Source: Infirmifilum sp. NZ
Lineage (GTDB): Archaea > Thermoproteota > Thermoprotei > Thermofilales > Thermofilaceae
Assembly: GCF_022693705.1 (NCBI RefSeq)
Contig: NZ_CP094288.1
Span: forward strand, 1,132,443-1,196,442
Reading direction: 5' to 3'
Length of the DNA stretch: 64,000 nt
Below the pieces are notes generated by a model. That model was not told the origin of the DNA. It did not search any database and worked only from the letters and a program-made list of their open reading frames with translations. A program made the translations under genes and the position numbers. Shown in pieces: positions 50,024 through 58,534 of the stretch; position 1 is the first letter of the stretch; the number at the start of each line of letters is the position of its first letter.

Positions 50024-52135
50024 TTAAAAGAACAAGCCCTCCTCCTCTTCCTCCTCCTCTTTCCTCCGTCTGAATATATTGCGTAGCTTCTCTGTGAAGC
50101 TCTCGCTCTCCTCTTCCTCCCCCCCAGCTCCAGTTTCGAACATGTGCCTGAACGTGGAGATGGCAGAGTACTTCTTGTAGGCTATAAGCCCCGCTACGCT
50201 GACTATTGTTGCAGCGCCTATAACGGTGGCGGTCTGCAAGAGGGTGAGCTTGAGTAGTGGAGTATCCACCAGGATATCGAAGAAGACGGTGACCTCCCTC
50301 TCCTCTCCGCTGAGTCGCTGAGTATACGAGGATGAACCGTACACGACTTTTACTCCAAGGGTCGCCCCTGGAGGGGCAGGGACGCTTGAGAACAGCGCGT
50401 TTCCACCCTGGTCTGTAACATCGTGCGCTGTGAACAGCGTTTTGTTTCCAGTGAGAACCTCCACCTGCACTTCAGCTCCCATGATCGGCCTGTTGAACCA
50501 GCTCTTAACACTCACTTTAAACGAGACGAGTGGAACCTGTATCGTTGCGTTCCGAGAAGCAGTGCTGATAACTTGGTCCGCTACAGGAACATTGCTGCAT
50601 TGTACGATTACCCTCGCATCAGCCCTCGGAAGGTTCTTGAAGAAGACCTGTCCGTCGCGCACAGTGCCCGAGACCGAGAGCGCGCCCGCCGACACGTTGA
50701 CAAGGCACCCCGTTACCGGATCGTTGTTCTTGTCAATTACTCGCACGGCGAAGTCATATACAGGGATCGTGGACTCGATGATTCCTGATCCGCCTACGCT
50801 TGTGAGTGTTGAGGACTGAGCCCCCGCGTACGAGACTTCGACCCTTACGTTGCCGCCCAGCGGTAGGACACCTAGTAGCACAGTTTTATAGCCCTCGTTT
50901 CCCTCAGATAAGCTGGAAGTGGACCAGAGGAGTATTTCTTTCCCACCTTGGATGTAAAAGGCTTTTGCTGAAACCCCTCTTGGTATTGTGCTTGACCCCT
51001 CAGGCTTGAATACCACGTAGGTGAAAACTAGGGGGAGCTGTATATCTGAAATTAAGTCTCTCATGTTTACTCGGTCGCTGTACAGCTGACCCACCACGGA
51101 GCTAGTCACGGTCAGGCTGTAGCTTCCTGGGACCCCTTCCGCTATCTCTAGCGTGTTTGAACCTGAAAGAGTGTAGCTCCTTGTCTCGCCGAGAGGGGTT
51201 ACTACGGTAACCGTTAAGTCTTGGGATACCAGAGGCTTGCCGCTGGCGTCGAAGAGTCTTAGCATTATGTTGCGCATGACACCGACTGTCACAGTGTAAT
51301 TCCAGCTCCTATTGTCTACAGCGATAACCGTTTCAGCTATCTTCTTCCCGTGAAGATAAATGCGTAGCGTGTAATCTCCGGTAATAGCCCCCTGCAGTTT
51401 AAGCGCATCTTGGGATAAGAAGTCAACTCTGCTCACGAGAACACTGGAGTAGTACACCTCTGCGGAGCCGTTCAGCCCGAGAGCCGAGGAGCCATCGGCG
51501 AGCCTGAAGTTGAGCACAAGCTGGCTCCAAACTGGTAGGGGCACTACAACGGGAGGGGTATCGCAGCTCACCATAACATTGCCAGACTTGGTGACGTTCC
51601 CGTAGTTTCCCCAACGATACGTTACAGAGTACTGGAGGTTACCAAAGGGTAGCCAAACGTCCACCGTGTCGCCAGTCCGAGGAGACAGTTTGAGAGCTGA
51701 AACCGAGAGTTCGTACCCCTGAATGCCCCTCATCATGAGGTCAATGGCCCTGAACTGCACTTTTGAGATGTTAGCTCTTACGCTCACCTCAGTTGAATTA
51801 TAGACTGGGATTTCCCCCTTATACACGAGGAACCCGAGGTATTTCACGATCAGGGAGTAGTTCCCAGCTGGAATAGTAACGAGAAGCGTGTCCTGATCTT
51901 GAAAGGGCCAGGTCTGATTACTACCCTTAAGCTCAACGGTGAGGTACTTCAGGTATTCTGCAGCAATCTTCTCACCCTTGCAGGAAAAAATCTTTACGGT
52001 GACGTTAAAGCTGGTTGCGTTTGCAAACTCTGTTTTCCCGGGGTTTGAGGAGGTGCTTGAATAACCGTGAATACACACTAGGCTGACCAGCACGCTTAGC
52101 GCGAATGATGCCAGCAGGAGTCGGAGTGTGCTCAC
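50024..52135 (-). CDS. Large membrane-anchored surface protein with acidic tail
   Basis: A 703-residue protein with an N-terminal signal sequence (LRLLLASFALSVLVSLVCI) and a long beta-rich outer part. The latter has repeated Ig-like or carboxypeptidase-regulatory-like units (for example DASGKPLVSQDLTVTVVTP, DKNNDPVTGCLVNVSAG, RPIMGAEVQVEVLTGN) and many N-x-S/T glycosylation sequons. A C-terminal membrane helix (LQTATVIGAATIVSVAGLIA, about residues 635-655) precedes a charged cytoplasmic tail with Glu runs and a basic patch (EKLRNIFRRRK). It could be an S-layer-associated or adhesion protein; the substantial inner tail suggests an intracellular partner. It heads the run leading to PGI/PMI. Confidence 0.8.
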   Translation of the reverse strand: MSTLRLLLASFALSVLVSLVCIHGYSSTSSNPGKTEFANATSFNVTVKIFSCKGEKIAAEYLKYLTVELKGSNQTWPFQDQDTLLVTIPAGNYSLIVKYLGFLVYKGEIPVYNSTEVSVRANISKVQFRAIDLMMRGIQGYELSVSALKLSPRTGDTVDVWLPFGNLQYSVTYRWGNYGNVTKSGNVMVSCDTPPVVVPLPVWSQLVLNFRLADGSSALGLNGSAEVYYSSVLVSRVDFLSQDALKLQGAITGDYTLRIYLHGKKIAETVIAVDNRSWNYTVTVGVMRNIMLRLFDASGKPLVSQDLTVTVVTPLGETRSYTLSGSNTLEIAEGVPGSYSLTVTSSVVGQLYSDRVNMRDLISDIQLPLVFTYVVFKPEGSSTIPRGVSAKAFYIQGGKEILLWSTSSLSEGNEGYKTVLLGVLPLGGNVRVEVSYAGAQSSTLTSVGGSGIIESTIPVYDFAVRVIDKNNDPVTGCLVNVSAGALSVSGTVRDGQVFFKNLPRADARVIVQCSNVPVADQVISTASRNATIQVPLVSFKVSVKSWFNRPIMGAEVQVEVLTGNKTLFTAHDVTDQGGNALFSSVPAPPGATLGVKVVYGSSSYTQRLSGEEREVTVFFDILVDTPLLKLTLLQTATVIGAATIVSVAGLIAYKKYSAISTFRHMFETGAGGEEEESESFTEKLRNIFRRRKEEEEEEEGLFF

Positions 52136-52307
52136 GTTCAGTGCGTAGAATAGAGGTTAGGGTATTAAACGGTTGTTGTTCAAGCCCCTGTAACCGACGG
52201 CGCTGTTGCACGGGGAGTTGCAGACCCTCATGAGCAATTGTGTGGCGATGGTTTGTGCGCGAAGAGCACCAAAAGCATTAAAACTCCTACGCGGAATTAA
52301 GGCAGGT

Positions 52308-52652
52308 ATGTCCGTCGACCAGAGTCTAGTTGCGAAGTACCAGCAGGCTATTGATGAGCTTCGAGCAGTTGTGCTAAACCTTCAGCAGTATAAGGCGAGG
52401 TTACTAGAGGTTGAGAAGACGCTGAGAGAGCTCGAGAAGACGCCAGACCAGTTTGTCTATAAAGCAATGGGGGGAATCCTCATGAAAGTTCCCAAGGAGG
52501 AGGTTTCCCGTGACCTCGCGTCCGAGAAAGAACTGCTTCAGGTGAGGATCGAGGAGTTCTCCAAGAGGGAGAAGCTTTTACGCGAGCGAGTCAGCTCGCT
52601 TGAAAAGCAGCTCAGAGCGTCGCTTCCATCGCCTAGTGGGACTGCGGAGTGA
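52308..52652 (+). CDS. pfdB: Prefoldin subunit beta
   Basis: A chaperone subunit that with prefoldin alpha forms a jellyfish-like hexamer delivering unfolded proteins to the thermosome. From ATG 52308 there are 114 residues, the family norm. Two coiled-coil helices (SLVAKYQQAIDELRAVVLNL and ASEKELLQVRIEEFSKREKL) flank the beta-hairpin QFVYKAMGGILMKVPKEEV, a strong prefoldin-beta signature. AAAAGCATTAAAACTC at 52270-52285 is a TATA-like region about 30 bp upstream, so the mRNA is nearly leaderless; the frame's upstream extension to 52206 is not family-like. Followed by DUF3194 with a 4-bp overlap. Confidence 0.93.
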   Translation: MSVDQSLVAKYQQAIDELRAVVLNLQQYKARLLEVEKTLRELEKTPDQFVYKAMGGILMKVPKEEVSRDLASEKELLQVRIEEFSKREKLLRERVSSLEKQLRASLPSPSGTAE

Positions 52653-52939
52653 AGGGTAGCACCGTTTCCGAGCCTGATGCTCACGATATTGTTGATGAGG
52701 TAATACTCTTTGCGCTCAGGCGGATAGAGGAGAAGCTCCCCTACGATCCAAGTCTCCAGGTGATCGTCTCCGTGTTCCTGGGCGAAGACTGGCCTTACGA
52801 CTTTTCTGTGGAAGTACGCATTTACTCGAGGGTGCTAGACAGGGAGAGGCTTGCAAAAGTGGCAGAAGAGGTCGCGGAGGAGGCGATAAGCCTGGCTGAG
52901 AAGAAGTTGCGCGAAAAGGGCTTAAAACCCTTACCTTAG
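52649..52939 (+). CDS. DUF3194 family protein
   Basis: A 96-residue protein of the DUF3194 family, commonly found next to prefoldin beta in Thermoproteota. It has a simple alpha-beta-alpha layout (HDIVDEVILFALRRIEEKLP, QVIVSVFLGEDWPYDFSVEV, RLAKVAEEVAEEAISLAEKK). The start is a GTG overlapping the prefoldin stop by 4 bp, and the DHH gene starts 2 bp after its stop. The conserved setting suggests a role linked to protein quality control or translation, but the function is unknown. Confidence 0.88.
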   Translation: MKGSTVSEPDAHDIVDEVILFALRRIEEKLPYDPSLQVIVSVFLGEDWPYDFSVEVRIYSRVLDRERLAKVAEEVAEEAISLAEKKLREKGLKPLP

Positions 52940-52941
52940 GT

Positions 52942-53949
52942 GTGTGCTCGGTGGATTTAGACCGTGCTGAGGAATTCCTCAGGAGTTTTACAGGCAAAAA
53001 GCTCATCATAACAACTCACAAGAATGCGGATCCCGATGCTATTGGTTGCGCCTTTGTGGTCAAAAAAGTGTGCTCTAGCTTAGGCGTTGAGGCTGAAGTG
53101 TGCTTACCAGAGGGGCCGAGTAGTGTTTCGAAAAAGATTATGGAGACTCTCGGCGTCCAGTGGCGGGAGAGGTGCCAGGAGGCCGACGGGGTAGTCGTCT
53201 GCGACACGTCAAACGCCGTGATGCTGGGGGATATCCGACCCCTGCTCGAGGCAGAAACGGATATACTTGTGATAGACCACCACTTCCCGCCCGGCATACT
53301 TGCGGAGAGGGCTAAAGCGTCCGTTATAGCGCGAGAACCCGCCTCGACGGTGATCGCCGTCCTGCTGGCCGATAGGCTGAAGGTGGAGATCGATAGCAGG
53401 ACAGCTCTAATTGCCTTAACAGGCATACTATACGACACGAGGAGATACCTCTACACGTCTCCTAGCACATTTCTCGCCAGCAAGATTCTGCTCGAGAGCG
53501 GAGCCGACTACGCTCAGGCTTTAAAGTTAATAGAGGAAAAGGAGGACCGCTCCGAGCTAATCGCGAGGCTTAAGGGTGTTCAAAGGGCAAGTATAATCGA
53601 CGTTTGCGGTTACATAATCGCCGTCACCGAGTCAAGCGCCCACGAAGCATCCGTAGCAAGGACGCTCGTCTCACTGGGAGTCGACCTGGCGATAGTTCTA
53701 GGAGGCCATGACGCGACGAGAGTCAGCGTAAGAGCCTCCGAGAGGCTACTGGAGAGAGGCTTTGACAGCTCCAAGCTCGTATCCAGCGTTGCAAAGATGC
53801 TTGGAGGAGAGGGGGGAGGGCACCCCGGCGCCTCGGGGTATACAAACCTCGCCTCAAAGAAGCTTAGAGGGATTCGGAACAGAACGCTGAGACAGTTTTT
53901 GTTAGACGCGATCGCCGAGGTAATGGCGTTCTGCGAGCAAACGGTTTAA
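52942..53949 (+). CDS. DHH/DHHA1 family phosphoesterase
   Basis: A 335-residue metal-dependent phosphoesterase. Motifs are THKNADPDAIGCAFVVKK (DxD), VVCDTSNAV, ILVIDHHFPPG (DHH) and LIALTGILYDTRRYLYTSP. The C-terminal DHHA1 motif is GGEGGGHPGASGYTN. Such proteins include oligoribonucleases/nanoRNases, cyclic-dinucleotide phosphodiesterases and RecJ-like exonucleases. The compact size favours an NrnA- or GAN-like enzyme rather than RecJ; the substrate is uncertain. The frame begins at GTG 52942, 2 bp after DUF3194, closing a three-gene operon with prefoldin beta. Confidence 0.92.
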   Translation: MCSVDLDRAEEFLRSFTGKKLIITTHKNADPDAIGCAFVVKKVCSSLGVEAEVCLPEGPSSVSKKIMETLGVQWRERCQEADGVVVCDTSNAVMLGDIRPLLEAETDILVIDHHFPPGILAERAKASVIAREPASTVIAVLLADRLKVEIDSRTALIALTGILYDTRRYLYTSPSTFLASKILLESGADYAQALKLIEEKEDRSELIARLKGVQRASIIDVCGYIIAVTESSAHEASVARTLVSLGVDLAIVLGGHDATRVSVRASERLLERGFDSSKLVSSVAKMLGGEGGGHPGASGYTNLASKKLRGIRNRTLRQFLLDAIAEVMAFCEQTV

Positions 53950-54034
53950 AACCGCAACACAAAACATGCAGGTAACCTCTAGTGCCTTGTCGATGCACAT
54001 GGTATTCCTTGAGGCGAGGACCGCTGCAGTTCTG

Positions 54035-54151
54035 AGGTCTAGGAGCGCTAGTCGCGCAACTCCTGATCCCCTTACATCCGCTGGAAATGAGGAAGGATAA
54101 GGTCAAGCACCAGAGGAGGCAAGGGAAAACTTAAAAAGTAGCATTGCTTCG
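54035..54151 (+). repeat. Dispersed repeat copy R2, contributes the SWIM gene promoter
   Basis: Positions 54112-54151 match R1 at 35 of 40 bases, and leftward similarity with indels reaches about 54035. The conserved GGGAAAACTTAAAAAG (54123-54138) is a plausible BRE-TATA box whose start site would fall close to the TTG of the SWIM gene at 54171. This copy therefore may be exapted as a promoter. Confidence 0.65.
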
Positions 54152-54170
54152 GGATCAGCGGGCCGCCCGT

Positions 54171-54497
54171 TTGTCTCGAAGGCTTTCTACTCAGGCAAGG
54201 AAAGCCCTGGCAGAGGGGAGAGTGAAAAAGATTGAAATCGAGGGTTTTGGGGCAGGGGAAAGAACCGTTGAACTCTATGCTGTAGAGAGCAAAGACAGGA
54301 AAAGGCTTCACATTGTTGTTCCCGGCGTTTTCTGCTCCTGTGAAGACTTCCTATTCTCGGTTTTCTACAGAGGCAGGTCGAAAGCCTGCTACCACATGAT
54401 TGCAGTAGAGCTGGCCATAAAGGAGGGTGTTCAGCTGAAGAAAGAGCGCATCAGCTTCAACGAATTATACGTAAAGTTTCTCTCAAGCCTATCCTAA
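54171..54497 (+). CDS. SWIM zinc-finger protein
   Basis: A 108-residue protein with a SWIM zinc motif: FCSCEDFLFSVFYRGRSKAC followed by YHMI, i.e. CxC...CxH. SWIM domains bind DNA or protein; archaeal stand-alone forms are sometimes partners of RadA paralogues or Rad55-like recombinases, though none is adjacent here. The TTG at 54171 (before SRRLSTQARKALAEG) is preferred over the frame start at 54144, because the upstream residues fall in the repeat R2 and in the promoter. Repeat copies R2 and R3 flank the gene in direct orientation. Confidence 0.85.
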   Translation: MSRRLSTQARKALAEGRVKKIEIEGFGAGERTVELYAVESKDRKRLHIVVPGVFCSCEDFLFSVFYRGRSKACYHMIAVELAIKEGVQLKKERISFNELYVKFLSSLS

Positions 54498-55134
54498 CGA
54501 GGCTACTCAGCAACAGCCCGCGACTGCAGCATCCCAATCACTGGTAGTGGGCACGCCCATATCAGCTACTCGTGTCGATGTTTAAGCCACGGCTGGCGTG
54601 TCTGCCACTTCACTGGTCTGAAAAACACTTTCCCGGGTGGACACGGGGGGCTCATGATGAACGGCTCTCCAGGCTGTATACCTGGTGCTTCTGGTGGCGA
54701 GAGCGCTACTCAGCGGTCTCAGCTGCCTCAGGCGTTGTAGCACCACCATTAAGCCTGTGAGCTCGAATCTCCCGGCCATATGCCTTGACACTTGCCTCGA
54801 GTATAACTGCACTGGTGGGTCGGGGGCATGATCCTTTACGTGCACTGTGACAGCCGCAGACTCAAGCCCCACAAGCGTTACTCGGCACCCTACTCCTCTA
54901 ACCCGCGATGGCAGGGAAGGCGCACGTCGTACCGGGAAGAGATTGGGGAAAATCTAATAAAATGTGGTATTGCTGCGCGTAGCCGCTTGAGTGATACGAC
55001 CGATCCATTACTCCTAAAAGAATCCATTCGGCATAGTGAAATCATAGGTGTGCCACGCATGACCCATGTTCGCATCTAAGGATTTAAAGGTAAAAACGTT
55101 TTAGTAAGATGACCGCAGAATTCAGGTTAGCGCA
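54498..55134. other. Gap of about 640 bp with repeat copy R3
   Basis: It holds R3 (54863-54985), possibly extending left to about 54760, and at its right end the RPA promoter (GGATTTAAAGG near 55080-55090). The leftward stretch 54582-54872 is open for 96 codons, but its sequence is not convincingly protein-like. Bases 54500-54860 are somewhat GC-richer than the flanking genes. I see no tRNA, CRISPR or known RNA. Confidence 0.45.
54863..54985 (+). repeat. Dispersed repeat copy R3
   Basis: It begins with a 24-base block matching R4 (18497-18520) at 22 of 24 and ends with AAAATGTGGTATTGCTGCG, which matches the R1/R2 end at 14 of 19. It links the two halves of the family, since R4 shares its left part and R1/R2 its right part. 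The frame-breaking indels between copies argue against a functional gene. Confidence 0.55.
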
Positions 55135-56562
55135 ATGGAGAGAGTACCAAGCGCAGACAACGATGTTCAGCGCGTAGTCGAGGAGGTTTTGAGGAGTAAG
55201 CCCAACCTCACCCGAGAGCAGATTGAGAGGATGATCGACGAGAAAGTCAAAGAGTTCGGAGGGATAATAAGGAGAGACGCAGCCGCCCTCATGGTCGCGA
55301 AGGAGCTGGGGGTAGTTCTTTCTCGCGAGTCAACTCCCTCATCCCTCACGGTTTTGAAGATCAGGGATCTCGCCTCAGGTTTCCGAGGCGTTGATGTCGA
55401 GGGCCTAGTGGTGTTCAATTCTGGTTTGAAGCTATCGCCTACAGGTAAGAAGTACCTGCGTTTCGCTATAGCCGACGAGACTGGCATCATCTGGGGGGTT
55501 CTATGGGATGAGCAAGCAGAAAGCATCGGAAAGGCCTTAAGGGTGGGCACCAAGGTGAGGCTTATTAAAGTGTCCATTAGAAGGTACAGAGAGAGAAACG
55601 AAATATACTTCGAGAAATCCTCCTCGGTTAAAGCTCTAGCTCAGAGCGAGCTGACAGAGCTTCTTCAGTATATCGAGAGGCATAAACCGGGAACTCGAGT
55701 AATAAGAGTCGTGAGGGGCGTCGCCAGAGCCGGCAGGCGCTGCATTTACGGTGTTAGTTTAGATGGGTGTGAGCCAGCGGTAGTGATCCTACCGGCTACG
55801 ACAGCCCCAGAGGCGGACCTTGTCGCTACGAGCGGTTGTAGCGAGTTTTCCAAGAAGGGCATCCTCACCATAAGATGCGATGCCCCCTCGCAAGTATCCG
55901 CTGTTCCGAGCGGTGAAGGCGAGGTTTCGCTCTGCACGCACGCTCAGAGCAATGAGCTGTTTGGGTTTAAGGCTGAAGTCTTGGGCTACCTTCTCTTTAG
56001 AAGAGAGGGAGGGCGGGTTTACTTGGCCACTGAAAACAGCAAAGATGGGATAGCCGTTCAGCACCTCGTAATATTCCGGGACACCAGTCTTGCCATGCTC
56101 GCTGGGACCATTGGAAAAGTTTGTGAAATTGTGGGGGCTTATTCGGTAGACGGTACTTTTAGAGAGAGCGAGTGCCTCAATGCCGTTGTTATAGAGAGCA
56201 AACACCCGTCAAGGTATGTATTCTCGAAGTTCACGGGTCAGGCAGGGCACATTTTGAACAGGGCCGCGGTGATATCTCTCAACTCTCGCCTTCGCTGCCT
56301 AAACGGTAACCCCTTATTCCACCTATCCATGGTTCTTGACGATGGCGTGGCGACGCTACGTGGTATTAGCAACAGCGCAAGAGTTTTTGAGAAAATATAC
56401 TCGATGAACGTCAAGGAGGGGTGCGAGTACACCCCCTCGGCCTTGGAGAAAATTCTGTCCTACGTCAACCAAGAGCTTTTGGGGACAGATGTCCTGCTAA
56501 GAGCTAGGATGATGCCTGGTGACCAATACTCGTTGTTCGTAGACGACGTAGCTTTAGTGTAA
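55135..56562 (+). CDS. Replication protein A-like single-stranded DNA-binding protein
   Basis: A 475-residue protein with a small helical N-terminal domain (EEVLRSKPNLTREQIERMID, FGGIIRRDAAALMVAKELG) typical of archaeal RPA. Then come at least one clear OB fold (LKIRDLASGFRGVDVEGLVV, KYLRFAIADETGIIWGVLWD, VRLIKVSIRRYRERNEIYF) and further OB-like regions (AQSNELFGFKAEVLGYLLF and on; YVNQELLGTDVLLRARMM). No C-terminal zinc finger is obvious, though several Cys are scattered. It would coat single strands in replication and repair. Many Thermoproteales lack RPA, so its presence fits a Thermofilum-like lineage. Confidence 0.85.
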   Translation: MERVPSADNDVQRVVEEVLRSKPNLTREQIERMIDEKVKEFGGIIRRDAAALMVAKELGVVLSRESTPSSLTVLKIRDLASGFRGVDVEGLVVFNSGLKLSPTGKKYLRFAIADETGIIWGVLWDEQAESIGKALRVGTKVRLIKVSIRRYRERNEIYFEKSSSVKALAQSELTELLQYIERHKPGTRVIRVVRGVARAGRRCIYGVSLDGCEPAVVILPATTAPEADLVATSGCSEFSKKGILTIRCDAPSQVSAVPSGEGEVSLCTHAQSNELFGFKAEVLGYLLFRREGGRVYLATENSKDGIAVQHLVIFRDTSLAMLAGTIGKVCEIVGAYSVDGTFRESECLNAVVIESKHPSRYVFSKFTGQAGHILNRAAVISLNSRLRCLNGNPLFHLSMVLDDGVATLRGISNSARVFEKIYSMNVKEGCEYTPSALEKILSYVNQELLGTDVLLRARMMPGDQYSLFVDDVALV

Positions 56563-56621
56563 ACCACGGACACATAAGTACTTATATCTAGGCTGACATC
56601 TTCTAGAGGCAGGCTGGTAGT

Positions 56622-56921
56622 ATGGGAAGGCGCAGGCGGAAGCGTGCACGTCCGCGTTTGGTTCCCAAGAGGAAGCTACCCACGGTGTTCCAATGCCCCT
56701 CATGCGGAGCGACGGCTGTGAGCGTTTCAGTCACTAAGGGCAAGGAGAAGAAGGCCATAGTGACCTGTGCGAACTGCGGGCTAAGAGGCGAGTACGAGTA
56801 TAATCCTTACCTGCACCCAGTGGATTATTTTAGCAAATTCCTAGATGATTTCGAGGCAGGCAAGCTTGTGACTGTTGAGAAACCATCGAGCGGTGAGGAG
56901 GATGAAGAAGAGGTGGGTTAG
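56622..56921 (+). CDS. elf1: Elf1-type transcription elongation factor
   Basis: A 99-residue archaeal Elf1. It has a basic N-terminal tail (GRRRRKRARPRLVPKRKL), a zinc ribbon (CPSCGATAVSVSV and CANCGLRGEYEY) and an acidic C-terminus (EEDEEEVG), as in the eukaryotic factor that helps RNA polymerase through obstacles. A TATA-like ACTTATATCTAG (56580-56591) lies about 35 bp before the ATG. The gene overlaps the GGGP synthase start by 20 bp, so both are on one mRNA. Confidence 0.93.
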   Translation: MGRRRRKRARPRLVPKRKLPTVFQCPSCGATAVSVSVTKGKEKKAIVTCANCGLRGEYEYNPYLHPVDYFSKFLDDFEAGKLVTVEKPSSGEEDEEEVG

Positions 56922-57681
56922 GGAGTACATTTTAGAGCGAATAAGGGAGCGGGGCGCCATACATATGACTCTACTTGACCCAGACAAGACGCCGCCGGAG
57001 CAGGCCTCTAAGATAGCCAGAGAGGCCTTCGCGGCTGGCACCTCAGCTATCATGGTGGGGGGTAGCACGGGCGTCTCTGAGGGTATGACGGACGAGCTGG
57101 TTCTCGCTGTCAAGAAAGCTGTGGATATACCGGTGATCCTCTTCCCGGGGACTCCTACGGCGCTGAGCAAGTACGCAGATGCGGTTTGGTTCCTCTCCGT
57201 CCTAAACTCGCAGAACCCTTACTTCATAGTGGGGGCCCAGGTGCAAGGCGCGCCGATCGTTAAAAGGTACGGGCTCGAAACCCTTTCGCTCGGGTACATC
57301 CTCATGGGATCCGGAGGGGCCGCGTCGCTTGTTAGCTACGCTAGACCACTACCCTTCGACGCAACCGAGGTGGTGGTGGCCTACGCGCTGGCGGCGGAGT
57401 ACATGGGCTTTAACTTTGTCTACTTGGAGGGCGGGTCCGGTGGCCACCCCGTTCCCCCCGCTCTCGTAAGGATGGTTCGAGAGAACGTGACGATACCCAT
57501 CATCGTTGGGGGTGGAATAAGGGAGCCGGAGACCGCCAGAGAGCTAGCCAAGGCAGGTGCCGACATCCTCGTCACTGGAACGATTGTCGAGGAGTCCGAG
57601 AATGTGCAGGAGAAAGTTAGAGAGATTGTGAAAGCTATGGAGGAGGGGGCTAGGGCCCGAAGACTCCGAGATGCGCCATGA
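56902..57681 (+). CDS. Geranylgeranylglyceryl phosphate synthase
   Basis: First committed enzyme of archaeal lipid synthesis: it joins geranylgeranyl diphosphate to sn-glycerol-1-phosphate. From ATG 56902, preceded by GTGAGGAGG, the TIM-barrel protein has 259 residues. Motifs are GAIHMTLLDPDKTPPEQ (Asp for Mg), SAIMVGGSTGVSEGMTDELV, VILFPGTPTAL, FVYLEGGSGGHPVPP and IIVGGGIREPETA (phosphate-binding loop). It overlaps elf1 by 20 bp and the convergent Sec61 beta gene by 32 bp. Together with the geranylgeranyl reductase and Tes genes it outlines ether-lipid synthesis in this organism. Confidence 0.96.
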   Translation: MKKRWVREYILERIRERGAIHMTLLDPDKTPPEQASKIAREAFAAGTSAIMVGGSTGVSEGMTDELVLAVKKAVDIPVILFPGTPTALSKYADAVWFLSVLNSQNPYFIVGAQVQGAPIVKRYGLETLSLGYILMGSGGAASLVSYARPLPFDATEVVVAYALAAEYMGFNFVYLEGGSGGHPVPPALVRMVRENVTIPIIVGGGIREPETARELAKAGADILVTGTIVEESENVQEKVREIVKAMEEGARARRLRDAP

Positions 57682-57853
57682 TCACGATCAACGCTAGAAG
57701 GAAAGTCCCGGCTACAACGACCTCGGGCCTGACCTTTATCCCTCCTATGTCCTCCTCGTAGAACGTCAGCAGACCTGCGGCTGGAAGCGCTGTAGGCTTC
57801 CGTTCTTTCTCGCCTTTGCTCCCTTTCTTGCTTTTAGACCCGCTTTTGCTCAT
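57650..57853 (-). CDS. Protein translocase subunit Sec61 beta
   Basis: A 67-residue single-span protein: a Lys/Ser-rich cytoplasmic N-terminus (SKSKKGSKGEKERKP), the conserved amphipathic segment AAGLLTFYEEDIGGIKVRPE and a membrane helix (VVVAGTFLLALIVIMAHLG). This is the archaeal Sec61-beta/SecG-type subunit of the SecY channel. It overlaps the convergent GGGP synthase 3' end by 32 bp. TATA-like sequence (TGTATATACA, 57885-57894) lies about 35 bp upstream of its ATG. Confidence 0.95.
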   Translation of the reverse strand: MSKSGSKSKKGSKGEKERKPTALPAAGLLTFYEEDIGGIKVRPEVVVAGTFLLALIVIMAHLGVFGP

Positions 57854-57909
57854 AGATAGCTCAAGTATAAGCTACCCTTACTTACATGTATATACATTTC
57901 GCCTACTGG

Positions 57910-58497
57910 TCAGTCAGTGCTCGCCTTTTTAATGCCGACCCTCTCGATCAAGAGTGGAATATTATAGTTCTCGGAGTAGAAGGTGCTTAATCCACTTTCG
58001 TCATCGAGGACTACCGTGAAACCGCATCGGCGCTGCTCGATTATGAGCTTCAGCTCGCTCTCGACTGCTGTTGTATCCACATCGGGGTCGAGTACCCGAA
58101 GCTTTTGAATGGCGTCTAGGAAAAGCTGTAGTATGCCCTCAACATTCGTTATAAACATCTCCGCGTCTATCCCGGGGTCGAGCTCCAGCCCGAGCTCCGG
58201 TATAATCACACGAGCAGTCGGGGACCTTACAACCTTCACCTCGAAGTCCTCTGGCTTCTCAACTCTAAAGTACACGCGGAGGTGCTCTCTTTGTTCAAGC
58301 GGGACGATATCGTTCTTCCTGTACCCGCACTTCTCGCACCGCTTGCTGGCTATTAGTACCTTCCCGAGGACAGGTATTTCGTACTCGGCCTCCGTGATGT
58401 GCAGTGGACCCCCGCAAAGGGGGCACTGCATCGTAAACTCTCCCAGTTTTTTACCGTATATGGAGGGATTGTCTTGAAAGTCCTCGACGTTTGGCAT
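57910..58497 (-). CDS. ZPR1-type zinc-finger protein
   Basis: A 195-residue archaeal ZPR1 with a single ZPR1 module. The zinc finger is CPLCGGPLHITEAEYEIPVLG with the second pair in CEKCGYRKNDI. A beta-rich domain (VKVVRSPTARVIIPELGLEL, MFITNVEGILQLFLDAIQKL) completes it. Eukaryotic ZPR1 is a chaperone for elongation factor 1A, and a similar role has been suggested more widely. It is divergent from the SSSCA1-like gene with only 37 bp between the two starts, which must hold both promoters (TTATATATTGG at 58506-58516). Confidence 0.93.
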   Translation of the reverse strand: MPNVEDFQDNPSIYGKKLGEFTMQCPLCGGPLHITEAEYEIPVLGKVLIASKRCEKCGYRKNDIVPLEQREHLRVYFRVEKPEDFEVKVVRSPTARVIIPELGLELDPGIDAEMFITNVEGILQLFLDAIQKLRVLDPDVDTTAVESELKLIIEQRRCGFTVVLDDESGLSTFYSENYNIPLLIERVGIKKASTD

Positions 58498-58534
58498 TGA
58501 CTAAGTTATATATTGGGCTGATATTGTATTTTTT

